From an uncultured Lachnospiraceae bacterium (GTDB lineage: Bacteria; Bacillota; Clostridia; Lachnospirales; Lachnospiraceae), in assembly GCA_947574135.1 (NCBI GenBank), contig CANPIM010000029.1, forward strand, positions 1 to 43,197: DNA of 43,197 bases, given 5' to 3'. Positions 15,711-24,254 of this stretch are shown in pieces; the stretch's first letter is position 1, and each line of letters begins with the position of its first letter. A program made the position numbers and the translations under genes. The notes beneath the pieces are model-generated. The model worked only from the letters and a program-made list of their open reading frames with translations. It was not told the origin of the DNA and did not search any database.

Positions 15711-18700
15711 TCAAGCCTCCAACTCTTCTTCGATCAGGTTTACGGAAACCAGGGCCGAGACCCCCTTCTCCTGCATGGTAATGCCGTACAGGCGATCTGC
15801 CGCCTCCATGGTTCCCTTCCTATGTGTTATAATAATAAATTGTGTATTTCTTGTCAACTTATGTAAATATTTGGAGAAACGTCCTACATTGGAGTCATCC
15901 AGAGCCGCCTCAATCTCATCCAGGAGGCAAAAGGGCGAGGGCTTGAGATTCTGAATGGCAAACAACAGGGCAATAGCGGTCAGCGCCTTCTCCCCACCGG
16001 AGAGCTGCATCATATTCTGCAGCTTCTTTCCCGGGGGCTGGGCAATGATGCGAATGCCTGCCTCCAGAAGATCCTCCTGGGGATTAATTTCCAGGCTGGC
16101 CTTTCCGCCCCCAAAGAGCTCCTTGAAGGCCTTGTCAAACTCCACCCGGATATTGGCAAACTGCTCCTGAAATTGCCGGCGCATTCCTGCATCCAGCTCC
16201 CCGATAATATCCCGCAGGGTTTCCTCCGCTTTTACCAGATCATTTCTCTGGGCATCCATAAAGGCAAAACGCTCCGACACCTGCTTAAAATCCTCGATGG
16301 CATTTACGTTTACATCCCCAAGCTTCCGAATCTCTTCCTTCAAGGCCTGAATCTGCTTTTTTAGAGCAGGCAGCTCCCCAGGCTCCTTAGGTCCAAGCTC
16401 CAATGCCTTGTGATAGGTGAGCTCGTACTCCTCCCACATATAATCCGTCTGCTTCTCCAAAAGCTCCTCCAGCTTTTCCTTCTGGCTTCCCAGCCGGAAG
16501 AGCTCCTTATCCAGGGTATTTTTTCGCTCGGAAAGCTCCTCCCGGCGGGTAAAAAAGGACTTCTGGCTCTCCAGATACTTTTCCTTCTGGGCCGTTATAG
16601 TCTTTACATACTCCTCCAGGTCCCGGGCCTCTTTCTGATTCTTTTCCAGCTCCTCCCGAAGGGCCTCAATGCCCTGCTCCCTGGCCGTAATATCTGCCTG
16701 TCCCTGTGTGACGCTCTCATGAAGGCTCTTTTCCTCCTCCCCAAGCCGTAAAAGCTCTCCGGAAAGACGCGAAAGATTCTCCTCCACAAAGGTAAGCTTC
16801 TGCCGAAGCCCCGAAACCTCCAGGTGCACGGCCTCGGCCTCTCCGGTAAATGCGGCCTCCCGGTCCTTAAGCTCCTCTAAAAGGCTCTGGTTTTTGGTCA
16901 CCGCCTCCTCCTGCCGCACCTCCTGCTCCTGGGATGCCTGAAGCTCCCTTTCGATCTCCGTCTGGCTTCCCTTGATCTCCCGCACCTGCTGCTCCATCTC
17001 CCCAAGCTCCCTGGTCAGGGCAGAAAAGTCTCCCTGGAGACTTTTCATTCGCTCCTTTGCCTTGTCCCGGTTCATCTGGGCAGTATTCTGCAAGAGATAC
17101 TGCTCCTGCAGCTCCTGAGAAAGCCTTTTCAGCTCCTCCCGCACACGCCCCCGCTCCTCTTTTGCCTGGGCATCTTTCTTTTCCATATCCTTAAGGTCCT
17201 CCTGGAGAAGTCCAATGCTATCCTGAAGCTCCTGCAGCTCCCGGCGCCTTCCCAGAAGATTGCTGGCATTTTTAAAGCTTCCTCCTGTCATAGAGCCCCC
17301 AGGACTTAAATACTCTCCCTCCAGGGTTACGATAGAAAGGGTGTGCTTATATTTTCGGGCAATGCGGATGGCTCCGTCAATGGTCTCTGCCACCCAGACC
17401 CGGCCCAAAAGGGACTGGACCACTCCTGCGTATTTTTCCTCCGCATAGACCAGGGCGCTGGCCAGGCCGATAATCCCCGGCTCCTCCTGCACATCCCTTC
17501 GGGGCGCCTCCCTCCGGGGATTCATGCCGGTCAGGGGAAGAAAGGTAGCCCGGCCAAACCGATGCTCCTTGAGATAACCGATCATGGCCTTAGCCGTTTC
17601 CTCTGTGTCCGTCACAATATTTTGGATGCTTCCCCGCAGGGCCGTCTCGATGGCTGTCTCGTATTTTTTGTCCGTCCCAATGAGATCCGCCACCACTCCC
17701 AGGATTCCCGGCACCCGATCCTTACACTCCATCACCCGGCGGATGCTGTTCCCGTAGCCCTCGTAGCGCTCGGTCATATTTTTTAAGGCCTCCAGCCGGG
17801 ATACCTCCCGGTGGTATGCTGCCTGTCCGGCGTTTATCTGCTGCACATATCCGGCGAGAAGCTTCTGAAGCTCTCCCTCCCGGCCTTCCTTCTCCTCCTT
17901 TTCCCGGCTCTGCTCCTGGATTCTGGCACAGATCTGGTTTAGCTCCTCCTGATACCGGTCAAACTGCTCTCCCGCCTCTGCCTCCTGGCTTTTGGCCTGG
18001 AGCATCCGCTGGCTCACCTGGGCCTTTCGAATCTGGAGCTGCTCCTGCATGGTGTCATAGCGCTGAAGCTTTCCCTTGGTGGAGGCCCGTTCATTTAGGA
18101 TCCCGATAATCTCATTCTTCCCGCTTTCGATCTCCCTATTCAGGGACGCAATGCTTCCCCGGACCTCCTTTAAGCCAGCCTCCGCCTCCAGAGCCCGCTG
18201 GGCCACCAAAAGTCCCTGCTCCTCCAGGGTCTCCTTTTCCTTTTCCCGCTGTTCCTTGTCCCGGCTCTTTTCCTCCTGATCCCGGATAATGGCCTTAAGG
18301 CGCTCCTGCAAATGGGTGTCATTGGCCCGGACCGAATGGATCTGCTCCTTTAAAAGCTCCACCTGGCTCTCCATCTGCTGCCTGTGAAGTCCCGCCTGGG
18401 TGTGCTCTCCCCGGGCTGTCTCCAGCTCCCCGTCAAGCTTTCCAATCTGCTCCTCCACCTGCTCATACTCCAGCCTGGTGTTCTCGTACTGCCTGACCGC
18501 CTCCTCATAGTCCTCCCGGACTATGTGCTCCTTCTCCTCCAGCTCCTTCTGCTGCCGGCCCATGCGATCCACCTCTAAAATAAATACATGCACATCGCAG
18601 GCCTTTAATTCCTCTTTTTTCTGCAGATATTTCCGTGCCACCTGGGACTGCTTTTCCAAAGGCCCCAGCTGCTTTTCCAGCTCAGAGAGAATGTCGTTGA

Positions 18701-19271
18701 TACGGACAATGTTTTGCTGCTCGTCCTCCAGCTTTTTCTGTGCCGTCTTTTTCCGCCGCTTAAATTTCACGATTCCCGTGGCCTCGTCAAAGAGCTCCCG
18801 GGATTCCTCTGGCCTGGAGCTTAGGATTTTATCGATCTGCCCCTGGCCGATAATGGAATAGCCTTCCTTTCCAATACCTGTGTCATAAAAAAGCTCATTC
18901 ACATCCTTCAGGCGGCAGACCGTCCCGTTGATCAGGTATTCGCTCTCTCCGGAACGATAAATCCGCCTGGCCACCGTTACCTCCTGATAATCCACCGCCA
19001 GCTGACCATCGGAATTGTCCAGAGTAATCGCCACATAGGCATAGCTTAAGGGCTTGCGGTTTTCCGTCCCTGCAAAGATCACGTCCTGCATGGTGCCGCC
19101 CCGCAGCTGCTTCACCCTCTGCTCTCCCAGCACCCACCGCACCGCGTCAGCCACATTGCTCTTACCGCTGCCATTAGGGCCTACGATTCCCGTGATGCCA
19201 TTGTGGAATTCAAACAATATCTTATTGGCAAAGGATTTAAACCCCTGCACCTCTATGCTTTTTAAATACAT
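15711..19271 (-). CDS. smc: Chromosome segregation ATPase SMC
   Basis: This is a 1186-residue condensin subunit. The N-terminal ATPase half-domain has Walker A GPNGSGKSN (about 32-40). Long coiled coils rich in E, Q, K and R fill about 170-500 and 670-1010. A globular hinge lies at about 510-660, with glycine-rich GGSMTGGSF near its end. The C-terminal half-domain carries the ABC signature LSGGEKALTAIALLFA and Walker B PFCLLDEIEAALDD. Length is as expected. It organises and segregates sister origins with ScpA/ScpB, which are not encoded in this window. Three bases separate it from rnc. Confidence 0.98.
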   Translation of the reverse strand: MYLKSIEVQGFKSFANKILFEFHNGITGIVGPNGSGKSNVADAVRWVLGEQRVKQLRGGTMQDVIFAGTENRKPLSYAYVAITLDNSDGQLAVDYQEVTVARRIYRSGESEYLINGTVCRLKDVNELFYDTGIGKEGYSIIGQGQIDKILSSRPEESRELFDEATGIVKFKRRKKTAQKKLEDEQQNIVRINDILSELEKQLGPLEKQSQVARKYLQKKEELKACDVHVFILEVDRMGRQQKELEEKEHIVREDYEEAVRQYENTRLEYEQVEEQIGKLDGELETARGEHTQAGLHRQQMESQVELLKEQIHSVRANDTHLQERLKAIIRDQEEKSRDKEQREKEKETLEEQGLLVAQRALEAEAGLKEVRGSIASLNREIESGKNEIIGILNERASTKGKLQRYDTMQEQLQIRKAQVSQRMLQAKSQEAEAGEQFDRYQEELNQICARIQEQSREKEEKEGREGELQKLLAGYVQQINAGQAAYHREVSRLEALKNMTERYEGYGNSIRRVMECKDRVPGILGVVADLIGTDKKYETAIETALRGSIQNIVTDTEETAKAMIGYLKEHRFGRATFLPLTGMNPRREAPRRDVQEEPGIIGLASALVYAEEKYAGVVQSLLGRVWVAETIDGAIRIARKYKHTLSIVTLEGEYLSPGGSMTGGSFKNASNLLGRRRELQELQDSIGLLQEDLKDMEKKDAQAKEERGRVREELKRLSQELQEQYLLQNTAQMNRDKAKERMKSLQGDFSALTRELGEMEQQVREIKGSQTEIERELQASQEQEVRQEEAVTKNQSLLEELKDREAAFTGEAEAVHLEVSGLRQKLTFVEENLSRLSGELLRLGEEEKSLHESVTQGQADITAREQGIEALREELEKNQKEARDLEEYVKTITAQKEKYLESQKSFFTRREELSERKNTLDKELFRLGSQKEKLEELLEKQTDYMWEEYELTYHKALELGPKEPGELPALKKQIQALKEEIRKLGDVNVNAIEDFKQVSERFAFMDAQRNDLVKAEETLRDIIGELDAGMRRQFQEQFANIRVEFDKAFKELFGGGKASLEINPQEDLLEAGIRIIAQPPGKKLQNMMQLSGGEKALTAIALLFAIQNLKPSPFCLLDEIEAALDDSNVGRFSKYLHKLTRNTQFIIITHRKGTMEAADRLYGITMQEKGVSALVSVNLIEEELEA

Positions 19272-19274
19272 GCA

Positions 19275-19967
19275 TTACGTCCTCATTTTCGTATCATTCA
19301 GCTGGAGAATGGCCCGGTAGGCCGCCTCCTGCTCCGCCGCCTTCTTGGTACGGCCCTGACCGGTCCCCAGCACCTGCTCCTCCATGCAGACACAGACCGT
19401 AAAGCACTTGTCGTGATCTGGCCCCTCCTCCTTCAAGAGCTGGTAATGGACCTCCTTCCCAAAATCTCCCTGTATTTTTTCCTGCAGGATAGTCTTGCTA
19501 TCATAAAAGAGCTTTTTGTGCTCCACGTCATTTAACACAAACCGATGGATAAACTCTTTTGCACTAGTAAAACCACCATCCAGATAAATGGCGCCAATGA
19601 GGGCCTCCATGGCATCCGAGGTAATAGAAGGCCGCTTTCGTCCTCCTGTGCGCTCCTCTCCCCGCCCCAGGCGCAGATATTCTCCCAGGCCCAAATCTCT
19701 GGCGCACAGAGCCAGGGTCTGCTCACACACAATGCTGGCCCTGGTTCGGGTAGCCTCCCCCTCGGGCATCTTTGGATACATGCGGTACAGATATTCGCTG
19801 GTCACCAGCTCCAGCACTGCATCCCCCAGAAATTCCATCCGCTCATTATTCTCCAACCGGTCCATATGGCGCTCGTTGGCATAGGAGCTGTGCCGCAGGG
19901 CCTGCTCCAGATACTCCCGGCGCTGAAAGGTATAACCGATTTTCTTTTCCAGATCCTTCTTTTCCAT
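19275..19967 (-). CDS. rnc: Ribonuclease III
   Basis: This is the dsRNA endonuclease that processes rRNA precursors and structured RNAs; it has 230 residues. The start at 19967 is preferred over a longer frame to 20048 because AGAGGAAGGATT lies directly upstream and the protein begins EKKDLEKKIGYTF, as in the family. The catalytic signature NNERMEFLGDAVLEL is near residue 40, the second acidic site is SDAMEALIGAIYLDGG, and the C-terminal dsRNA-binding domain ends with a typical GTGQGRTKKAAEQEAA segment. It lies between acpP, which is separated by a terminator-like hairpin, and smc. Confidence 0.97.
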   Translation of the reverse strand: MEKKDLEKKIGYTFQRREYLEQALRHSSYANERHMDRLENNERMEFLGDAVLELVTSEYLYRMYPKMPEGEATRTRASIVCEQTLALCARDLGLGEYLRLGRGEERTGGRKRPSITSDAMEALIGAIYLDGGFTSAKEFIHRFVLNDVEHKKLFYDSKTILQEKIQGDFGKEVHYQLLKEEGPDHDKCFTVCVCMEEQVLGTGQGRTKKAAEQEAAYRAILQLNDTKMRT

Positions 19968-19996
19968 AATCCTTCCTCTTGTCCCCCTGACGGAAA

Positions 19997-20021
19997 GAAA
20001 AGCCCCACAACGGGGCTTTTC
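19997..20021 (-). terminator. Terminator-like hairpin after acpP
   Basis: On the minus strand the arms GAAAAGCCCC and GGGGCTTTTC pair around a 5-nt loop, and the downstream arm ends in CTTTTC. The short T-run suggests partial termination or RNA-end formation inside the plsX-acpP-rnc-smc-ftsY operon. Confidence 0.65.
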
Positions 20022-20034
20022 CACATACAGGCTG

Positions 20035-20265
20035 TTAGCCGATTGCATTTTTAATCAATTCCACCGCATCGCCCACAGACACGATTTTCTCTGTCTCCTC
20101 CTGGGCGACCTCAATATCAAATTCGTCCTCAATCCCCGTGATAATCTGGAATACGTCCAGAGAATCGGCTCCCAAATCGTCCACGAAGGTTGTGTTCATG
20201 GTAATCTCATCCTCATCTACATTGAGTACCTCCACAATAATACTCCGAAGTTTTTCAAATTCCAT
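20035..20265 (-). CDS. acpP: Acyl carrier protein
   Basis: This 76-residue acidic protein carries growing fatty-acyl chains on a phosphopantetheine arm. The attachment serine is in the motif GADSLD (about residue 36-41), and the DELxxIxxxIEDEFDIEV helix follows. It lies three bases after plsX and before rnc, the usual Firmicute order. Confidence 0.97.
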   Translation of the reverse strand: MEFEKLRSIIVEVLNVDEDEITMNTTFVDDLGADSLDVFQIITGIEDEFDIEVAQEETEKIVSVGDAVELIKNAIG

Positions 20266-20268
20266 TGT

Positions 20269-21282
20269 TTATCCATCCTCTCTTAGAATATTCTCTTTTA
20301 TTTTATCATTAATATGCTGCTCCTGGAATGTGACACACTGGATAATGGAGTTTTTCACTTCCTTTGCCTTGGAACTGCCATGTGTCTTAACCACGAGACC
20401 TTTTAAGCCCAGAAGGGGTGCTCCGCCATATTCGGAGGCATCAAAGGATTTCAGGGTTTGCTTCAGGGCCGGCTTTACCAGAAGGGCCCCTATCTTACTG
20501 CGCAGGCTGCTCATCATCCCGGCCTTGATTTTGCTAACCAGCACGGCTCCCACGCCCTCGTAAAGCTTGAGAATCACATTTCCCACAAAGGCCTCACAGA
20601 CAATCACGTCCGCCCCTCCGTGGGGAATCTCCCGGGCCTCAATGCTTCCAATAAAATGAATGTCCTCACAGGCCTTTAACAGAGGAAATGTCTCTTTTAC
20701 CAACGCATTTCCCTTTTCCTCCTCTGCACCGATATTTACAATGGCCACCCGGGGCCTGGCAATGCCCATCACATGCTCCATGTAAATCGATCCCATCTTG
20801 GCAAACTGCACCAGATGAGACGGCCTGGCATCCACATTGGCTCCACAGTCAATGAGAAGGGATACGCCTTTTTCCGTGGGAATCAAAGGAGCCAGAGGAG
20901 GTCTCTCCACACCCTTGATCCTTCCCACCAGAACCTGTCCTCCCACCAGCACGGCTCCAGAGCTTCCGGCCGAGACAAAGGCATCTGCCTGGCCTTCCTT
21001 CACCAGCTTCATGCCCACCACAATGGATGAATCCTTCTTGGTACGGATGGCAGCCACGGGAGGCTCTGCCGTCTCAATAACCTGGGAAGCATGTACCACC
21101 TGAAGCTGCTCCTCTGGATAAGAATAGGCCTTAAGCTTTTCACCCAGAAGCTCCTGCTGCCCAATCAACAGCACCCGAATATCCTTCCGGGTCCTTATGG
21201 CTTCCACAGCCCCCTTGATAATCTCGTCGGGTGCATGGTCTCCGCCCATTGCATCCACTGCAACCTTAATAAATTCCTCCAT
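20269..21282 (-). CDS. plsX: Phosphate acyltransferase PlsX
   Basis: PlsX makes acyl-phosphate from acyl-ACP, the donor for PlsY in phosphatidic-acid synthesis. It has 337 residues and begins with KVAVDAMGGDHAP, the family signature. FVSAGSSGAVLVGG and ADVIVCEAFVGNVILK are also typical. It is the first gene of the plsX-acpP-rnc-smc-ftsY run, with its own sigma-A promoter upstream. No FapR-type operator was recognised in its leader. Confidence 0.97.
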   Translation of the reverse strand: MEEFIKVAVDAMGGDHAPDEIIKGAVEAIRTRKDIRVLLIGQQELLGEKLKAYSYPEEQLQVVHASQVIETAEPPVAAIRTKKDSSIVVGMKLVKEGQADAFVSAGSSGAVLVGGQVLVGRIKGVERPPLAPLIPTEKGVSLLIDCGANVDARPSHLVQFAKMGSIYMEHVMGIARPRVAIVNIGAEEEKGNALVKETFPLLKACEDIHFIGSIEAREIPHGGADVIVCEAFVGNVILKLYEGVGAVLVSKIKAGMMSSLRSKIGALLVKPALKQTLKSFDASEYGGAPLLGLKGLVVKTHGSSKAKEVKNSIIQCVTFQEQHINDKIKENILREDG

Positions 21283-21308
21283 GGGTTTTCCCTCCCTATT
21301 TCTATATC

Positions 21309-21337
21309 ATCATACTAAATATCAATTCAGAAATCAA
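21309..21337 (-). promoter_or_regulatory. Sigma-A promoter of plsX
   Basis: On the minus strand TTGATT (21332-21337) and TATGAT (21309-21314) are 17 nt apart, with the plsX ribosome site AGGGAGGG further down. Confidence 0.75.
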
Positions 21338-21443
21338 CTATATATTTGTGAAATTTTCAGAGCTTCCCTGGGAGCGCCTTCTTAGCCGTATTCCGGCCTC
21401 TTCCCTCCTGCAGGAAGCTCACGGCTGCCTGTTCCACATTTGC

Positions 21444-21480
21444 AAAAAAATCAGGGCCTGACGATATTCGTCAGGCCCTG
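21444..21480 (-). terminator. Intrinsic terminator after rpmF
   Basis: A perfect 13-bp stem (arms 21452-21464 and 21468-21480, 3-nt loop) is followed on the minus strand by a run of seven T (21444-21450). It ends the DUF177-rpmF transcript before the plsX promoter. Confidence 0.95.
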
Positions 21481-21512
21481 GTCATTTTCCCTTGAAACCG
21501 GCTGCCTTAGCC

Positions 21513-21692
21513 TTAATCTACAGAGATAATCTCTTTTTTGTTGTAGCTTCCGCAGGACTTGCAAACTCTGTGGGGCATCATCAAGGCTCCGCACTTGCTG
21601 CACTTCACCAGATTCATAGCGCTCATTTTCCAGTTTGCTCTTCTCTTATCCCGTCTTCCCTTGGAAGATTTATTTTTTGGACAAATAGACAT
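21513..21692 (-). CDS. rpmF: 50S ribosomal protein L32
   Basis: This 59-residue ribosomal protein starts MSICPKNKSSKGRRDKRR and has two CxxC pairs (CSKCG and CKSCG), so it is the zinc-binding form of L32. The start at 21692 is preceded by GAGGAGGTGTGACCG. It lies three bases after the DUF177 gene, a pairing conserved across bacteria. Confidence 0.97.
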   Translation of the reverse strand: MSICPKNKSSKGRRDKRRANWKMSAMNLVKCSKCGALMMPHRVCKSCGSYNKKEIISVD

Positions 21693-21695
21693 CGG

Positions 21696-22268
21696 TCACA
21701 CCTCCTCATTTACAGTATGAAAAATTTCGCGAATTGCGGCCATTCTTGGGTCCAACTCAACCGTATCACAGCCACAGGGACCATGATTGAGATTTGCCCC
21801 ACACCTTTTGCAGATTCCCTTGCAGGCTTCACTGCACAAGGTCTTCATAGGCCAATTCAGCAAAATCTCACTGTAGACCAGCTCGTCTACATCCAGGTTG
21901 CATCCAAAGATGAATTCCGTTTCCTCCGCCGGGAGCTCTTGGTTCTCCCCTGCATCTGCCTGATAATCCCAAAGCTTTGCCCCCTTTTCCTCGGCCGGAC
22001 ACACCTGAAACTCCCTCTCAAAGGAAAGGACAAGCCTGGTCACCACGTCCGTCAGACAGCGATCACAGGGACTCTTCACGGACAACTCCGCCTCTCCCGT
22101 AAGCCTCAGTCTGTTGTCTCCCAGGTTGACAGCGGTCAGCCTGCAGGGGCTCTTTTCCACAATGGGAAAGGTGCCTAAGGGGGAGACAAAGGCCTCCATC
22201 TCCACAGGAACTGTCCACTCCATGCTCTTATCTTTGTAGGACAAAACTTCGGTTATGTTTATTTGCAT
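21696..22268 (-). CDS. DUF177 / YceD-family protein
   Basis: This 190-residue protein is encoded directly before rpmF. Family hallmarks are the CDRCL motif in the middle (SPCDRCLTDV, about residue 69-78) and a C-terminal cysteine cluster (CSEACKGICKRCGANLNHGPCGCD), likely a zinc site. YceD relatives are linked to 23S rRNA or large-subunit accumulation; the biochemical role is not settled. A consensus sigma-A promoter lies immediately upstream. Confidence 0.92.
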   Translation of the reverse strand: MQINITEVLSYKDKSMEWTVPVEMEAFVSPLGTFPIVEKSPCRLTAVNLGDNRLRLTGEAELSVKSPCDRCLTDVVTRLVLSFEREFQVCPAEEKGAKLWDYQADAGENQELPAEETEFIFGCNLDVDELVYSEILLNWPMKTLCSEACKGICKRCGANLNHGPCGCDTVELDPRMAAIREIFHTVNEEV

Positions 22269-22294
22269 TGTATTCTCCTAATGCACACTTGCAT

Positions 22295-22323
22295 ATTATA
22301 CATAGAGAAACCGGGTTTGTCAA
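22295..22323 (-). promoter_or_regulatory. Consensus sigma-A promoter of DUF177-rpmF
   Basis: On the minus strand TTGACA (22318-22323) and TATAAT (22295-22300), both perfect hexamers, are 17 nt apart, as expected for a highly expressed ribosomal-protein operon. Confidence 0.93.
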
Positions 22324-22383
22324 CTGATTTTTCTGTGCTGCGGCAGACAAAGCTTTTCCTGTCCCTTGCCGTGCCGTTCCATG

Positions 22384-23577
22384 CTACTGCGCCAGACGCA
22401 GGGTCTCTCTTGCAATGGCCAGCTCCTCGTTGGTGGGCAGAATCATCACCTTCACCTTAGAGTTGGGAGTGGAAATCATCTGTCTCTTTCCCCGGCAGTT
22501 GTTGGCCTCGTCGTCAATCTCCACACCCAGGTATCCCAGGTATGCGCAGATATCCTTCCGGGTTTTCATATCATTCTCCCCCACACCGGCGGTAAATGCA
22601 ACGGCGTCCACACCGTTCATGGCGGCCACATAGGCGCCGATGTATTTGGCTACCCGGTACACGAACACCTCCAGAGCAACCTTTGCTCTCTCGTTGCCCT
22701 CCTGGGCCGCTGCTCCCAGATCCCGGAAATCGCTGGATACGCCGCTGATTCCCAGCACGCCGGACTTCTTGTTCAGGATATTCAGAAGCTCATTTACATC
22801 CTTGCCCTCCTTGTTGCAGATAAACTGCACCACTGCCGGATCCACATCTCCGCTTCTGGTACCCATAACCAGGCCCTCCAGTGGAGTAAGTCCCATGGAA
22901 GTGTCCACGCACTTGCCGCCGATGGAAGCGGAAATGCTGGAGCCGTTGCCCAGATGGCAAACAATCACCTTGCCCTTTTCCGGATCAAGATTGGCAAACT
23001 TCAACACCTCCCCGGACACAAAGAGATGGCTGGTTCCGTGGAAGCCATAGCGGCGCAGGCCGTATTTCTCCTCGTACTCGTGGGGAATGGCGTAGGTGTA
23101 GGCTTTCTTGGGCATCTTCATACCAAAGCCTGTATCCCATACAGCCACATTGGGGGTGCCGGGCATGGCCTTCTCGCAGGCCTCGATTCCCATCAGATTG
23201 GCCGGATTGTGCAGGGGGCCCAGATCAAAGCATTCCCGAATGACCCGCTTTACATCCTCATTCACCAGGATGGAATCGCTGTATACCGTACCTCCGTGAA
23301 GTACCCGGTGTCCCACGGCTGCAATCTCGCTGGTATCCTTGATCACACCGTACTTGGCATCCTGCAGCGCCTCCATCACCATCTCAATGGCTGTCACATG
23401 GGTGGGCATCTCCTTCTCCACCACATAGTCCTCCTTGCCCTCCGCCTTGTGGGTCAGCTTGGAGCCCTCGATTCCGATTCTCTCGCAAAGGCCCTTGGCC
23501 ACCACGGACTCATTGTCCATGTCGATAAGCTGATATTTTAATGAGGAACTTCCGCAGTTGATAACTAAAATTTTCAT
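22384..23577 (-). CDS. ackA: Acetate kinase
   Basis: This enzyme transfers the phosphate of acetyl-phosphate to ADP, the ATP-yielding last step of acetogenesis and fermentation. The protein has 397 residues. It starts KILVINCGSSSLKYQL, and has GHRVLHGG, GFHGTSH and HLGNGSS, all family signatures, with TRSGDVDP near the active site. It starts 36 nt after pduL behind AGGGAGAATAC, so the two enzymes that convert acetyl-CoA to acetate are cotranscribed. Confidence 0.98.
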   Translation of the reverse strand: MKILVINCGSSSLKYQLIDMDNESVVAKGLCERIGIEGSKLTHKAEGKEDYVVEKEMPTHVTAIEMVMEALQDAKYGVIKDTSEIAAVGHRVLHGGTVYSDSILVNEDVKRVIRECFDLGPLHNPANLMGIEACEKAMPGTPNVAVWDTGFGMKMPKKAYTYAIPHEYEEKYGLRRYGFHGTSHLFVSGEVLKFANLDPEKGKVIVCHLGNGSSISASIGGKCVDTSMGLTPLEGLVMGTRSGDVDPAVVQFICNKEGKDVNELLNILNKKSGVLGISGVSSDFRDLGAAAQEGNERAKVALEVFVYRVAKYIGAYVAAMNGVDAVAFTAGVGENDMKTRKDICAYLGYLGVEIDDEANNCRGKRQMISTPNSKVKVMILPTNEELAIARETLRLAQ

Positions 23578-23613
23578 ACTATGTATTCTCCCTTACTCTG
23601 TTATGCTGTTTTC

Positions 23614-24183
23614 TTACTTTACGATCTCGCCGTATACCTCCCGGCCACAGCCGGCAGCGTTGGACTCATCCGTATCAATGTGCATAGCCAGAGCAAACTT
23701 CGGGCTTACACGTACCACCACATCCCCGAACACCAGGCTTCTCTCCGGGGTGGAAACCTTCACGGAAACAATCTCCTTGTCCGCCACGCCCAGCTTCTCG
23801 GCATCCTCCGGGGTTGCATGAATGTGACGCTTAGCTGCAATCACGCCTTCCTTTAACTCCACCTCGCCGCAGGGTCCCACCAGCTTGCAGGCGCCGCTGC
23901 CGGCAATATCACCGGATTCCCGAATGGGAGCGGCAATCCCGATGGAACGGGCGTCTGTCAAAGAAATTTCCACCTGGCTGGCCGGACGAACCGGTCCCAA
24001 AATGGACACGCCGGGCATCTCCTTCTTCGGCCCCACTACAGTCACTCTCTCCTCGCAGGCATACTGTCCGGGCTGGGACAGATCCTTCTTCTTGGTGAGC
24101 TCATAGCCCTTGCCAAACAGAGTCTCCAGATCCTCCTGGGTCAGATGTACGTGACGTGCAGATGTCTCAACAACAAAATTCAT
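23614..24183 (-). CDS. pduL: Phosphate acyltransferase of PduL type
   Basis: This is a zinc-dependent phosphotransacylase (189 residues) that converts acyl-CoA and phosphate to acyl-phosphate; in this context it should act as the Pta on acetyl-CoA. The start at 24183 (MNFVVETSARHVHLT) has AAAAGGAGATATGCACC upstream; the frame continues further up but without support. Zinc-site histidines are visible in RHVHL near the N-terminus and KRHIHATPEDAEKLG further on. The N-terminal encapsulation peptide of microcompartment PduL is absent, so this is the free, housekeeping form. Its neighbour ackA completes the route. Confidence 0.95.
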   Translation of the reverse strand: MNFVVETSARHVHLTQEDLETLFGKGYELTKKKDLSQPGQYACEERVTVVGPKKEMPGVSILGPVRPASQVEISLTDARSIGIAAPIRESGDIAGSGACKLVGPCGEVELKEGVIAAKRHIHATPEDAEKLGVADKEIVSVKVSTPERSLVFGDVVVRVSPKFALAMHIDTDESNAAGCGREVYGEIVK

Positions 24184-24254
24184 GGTGCATATCTCCTTTT
24201 CTTTATTGTATTTTTTATAATCGTAATGCCGCGCACACGGCTTTACCTCGGTAG

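Noticed and set aside
22366..23541. A 391-codon open frame opposite ackA
   Set aside because: Antisense to a fully conserved acetate kinase, with no recognisable motif or start signals.
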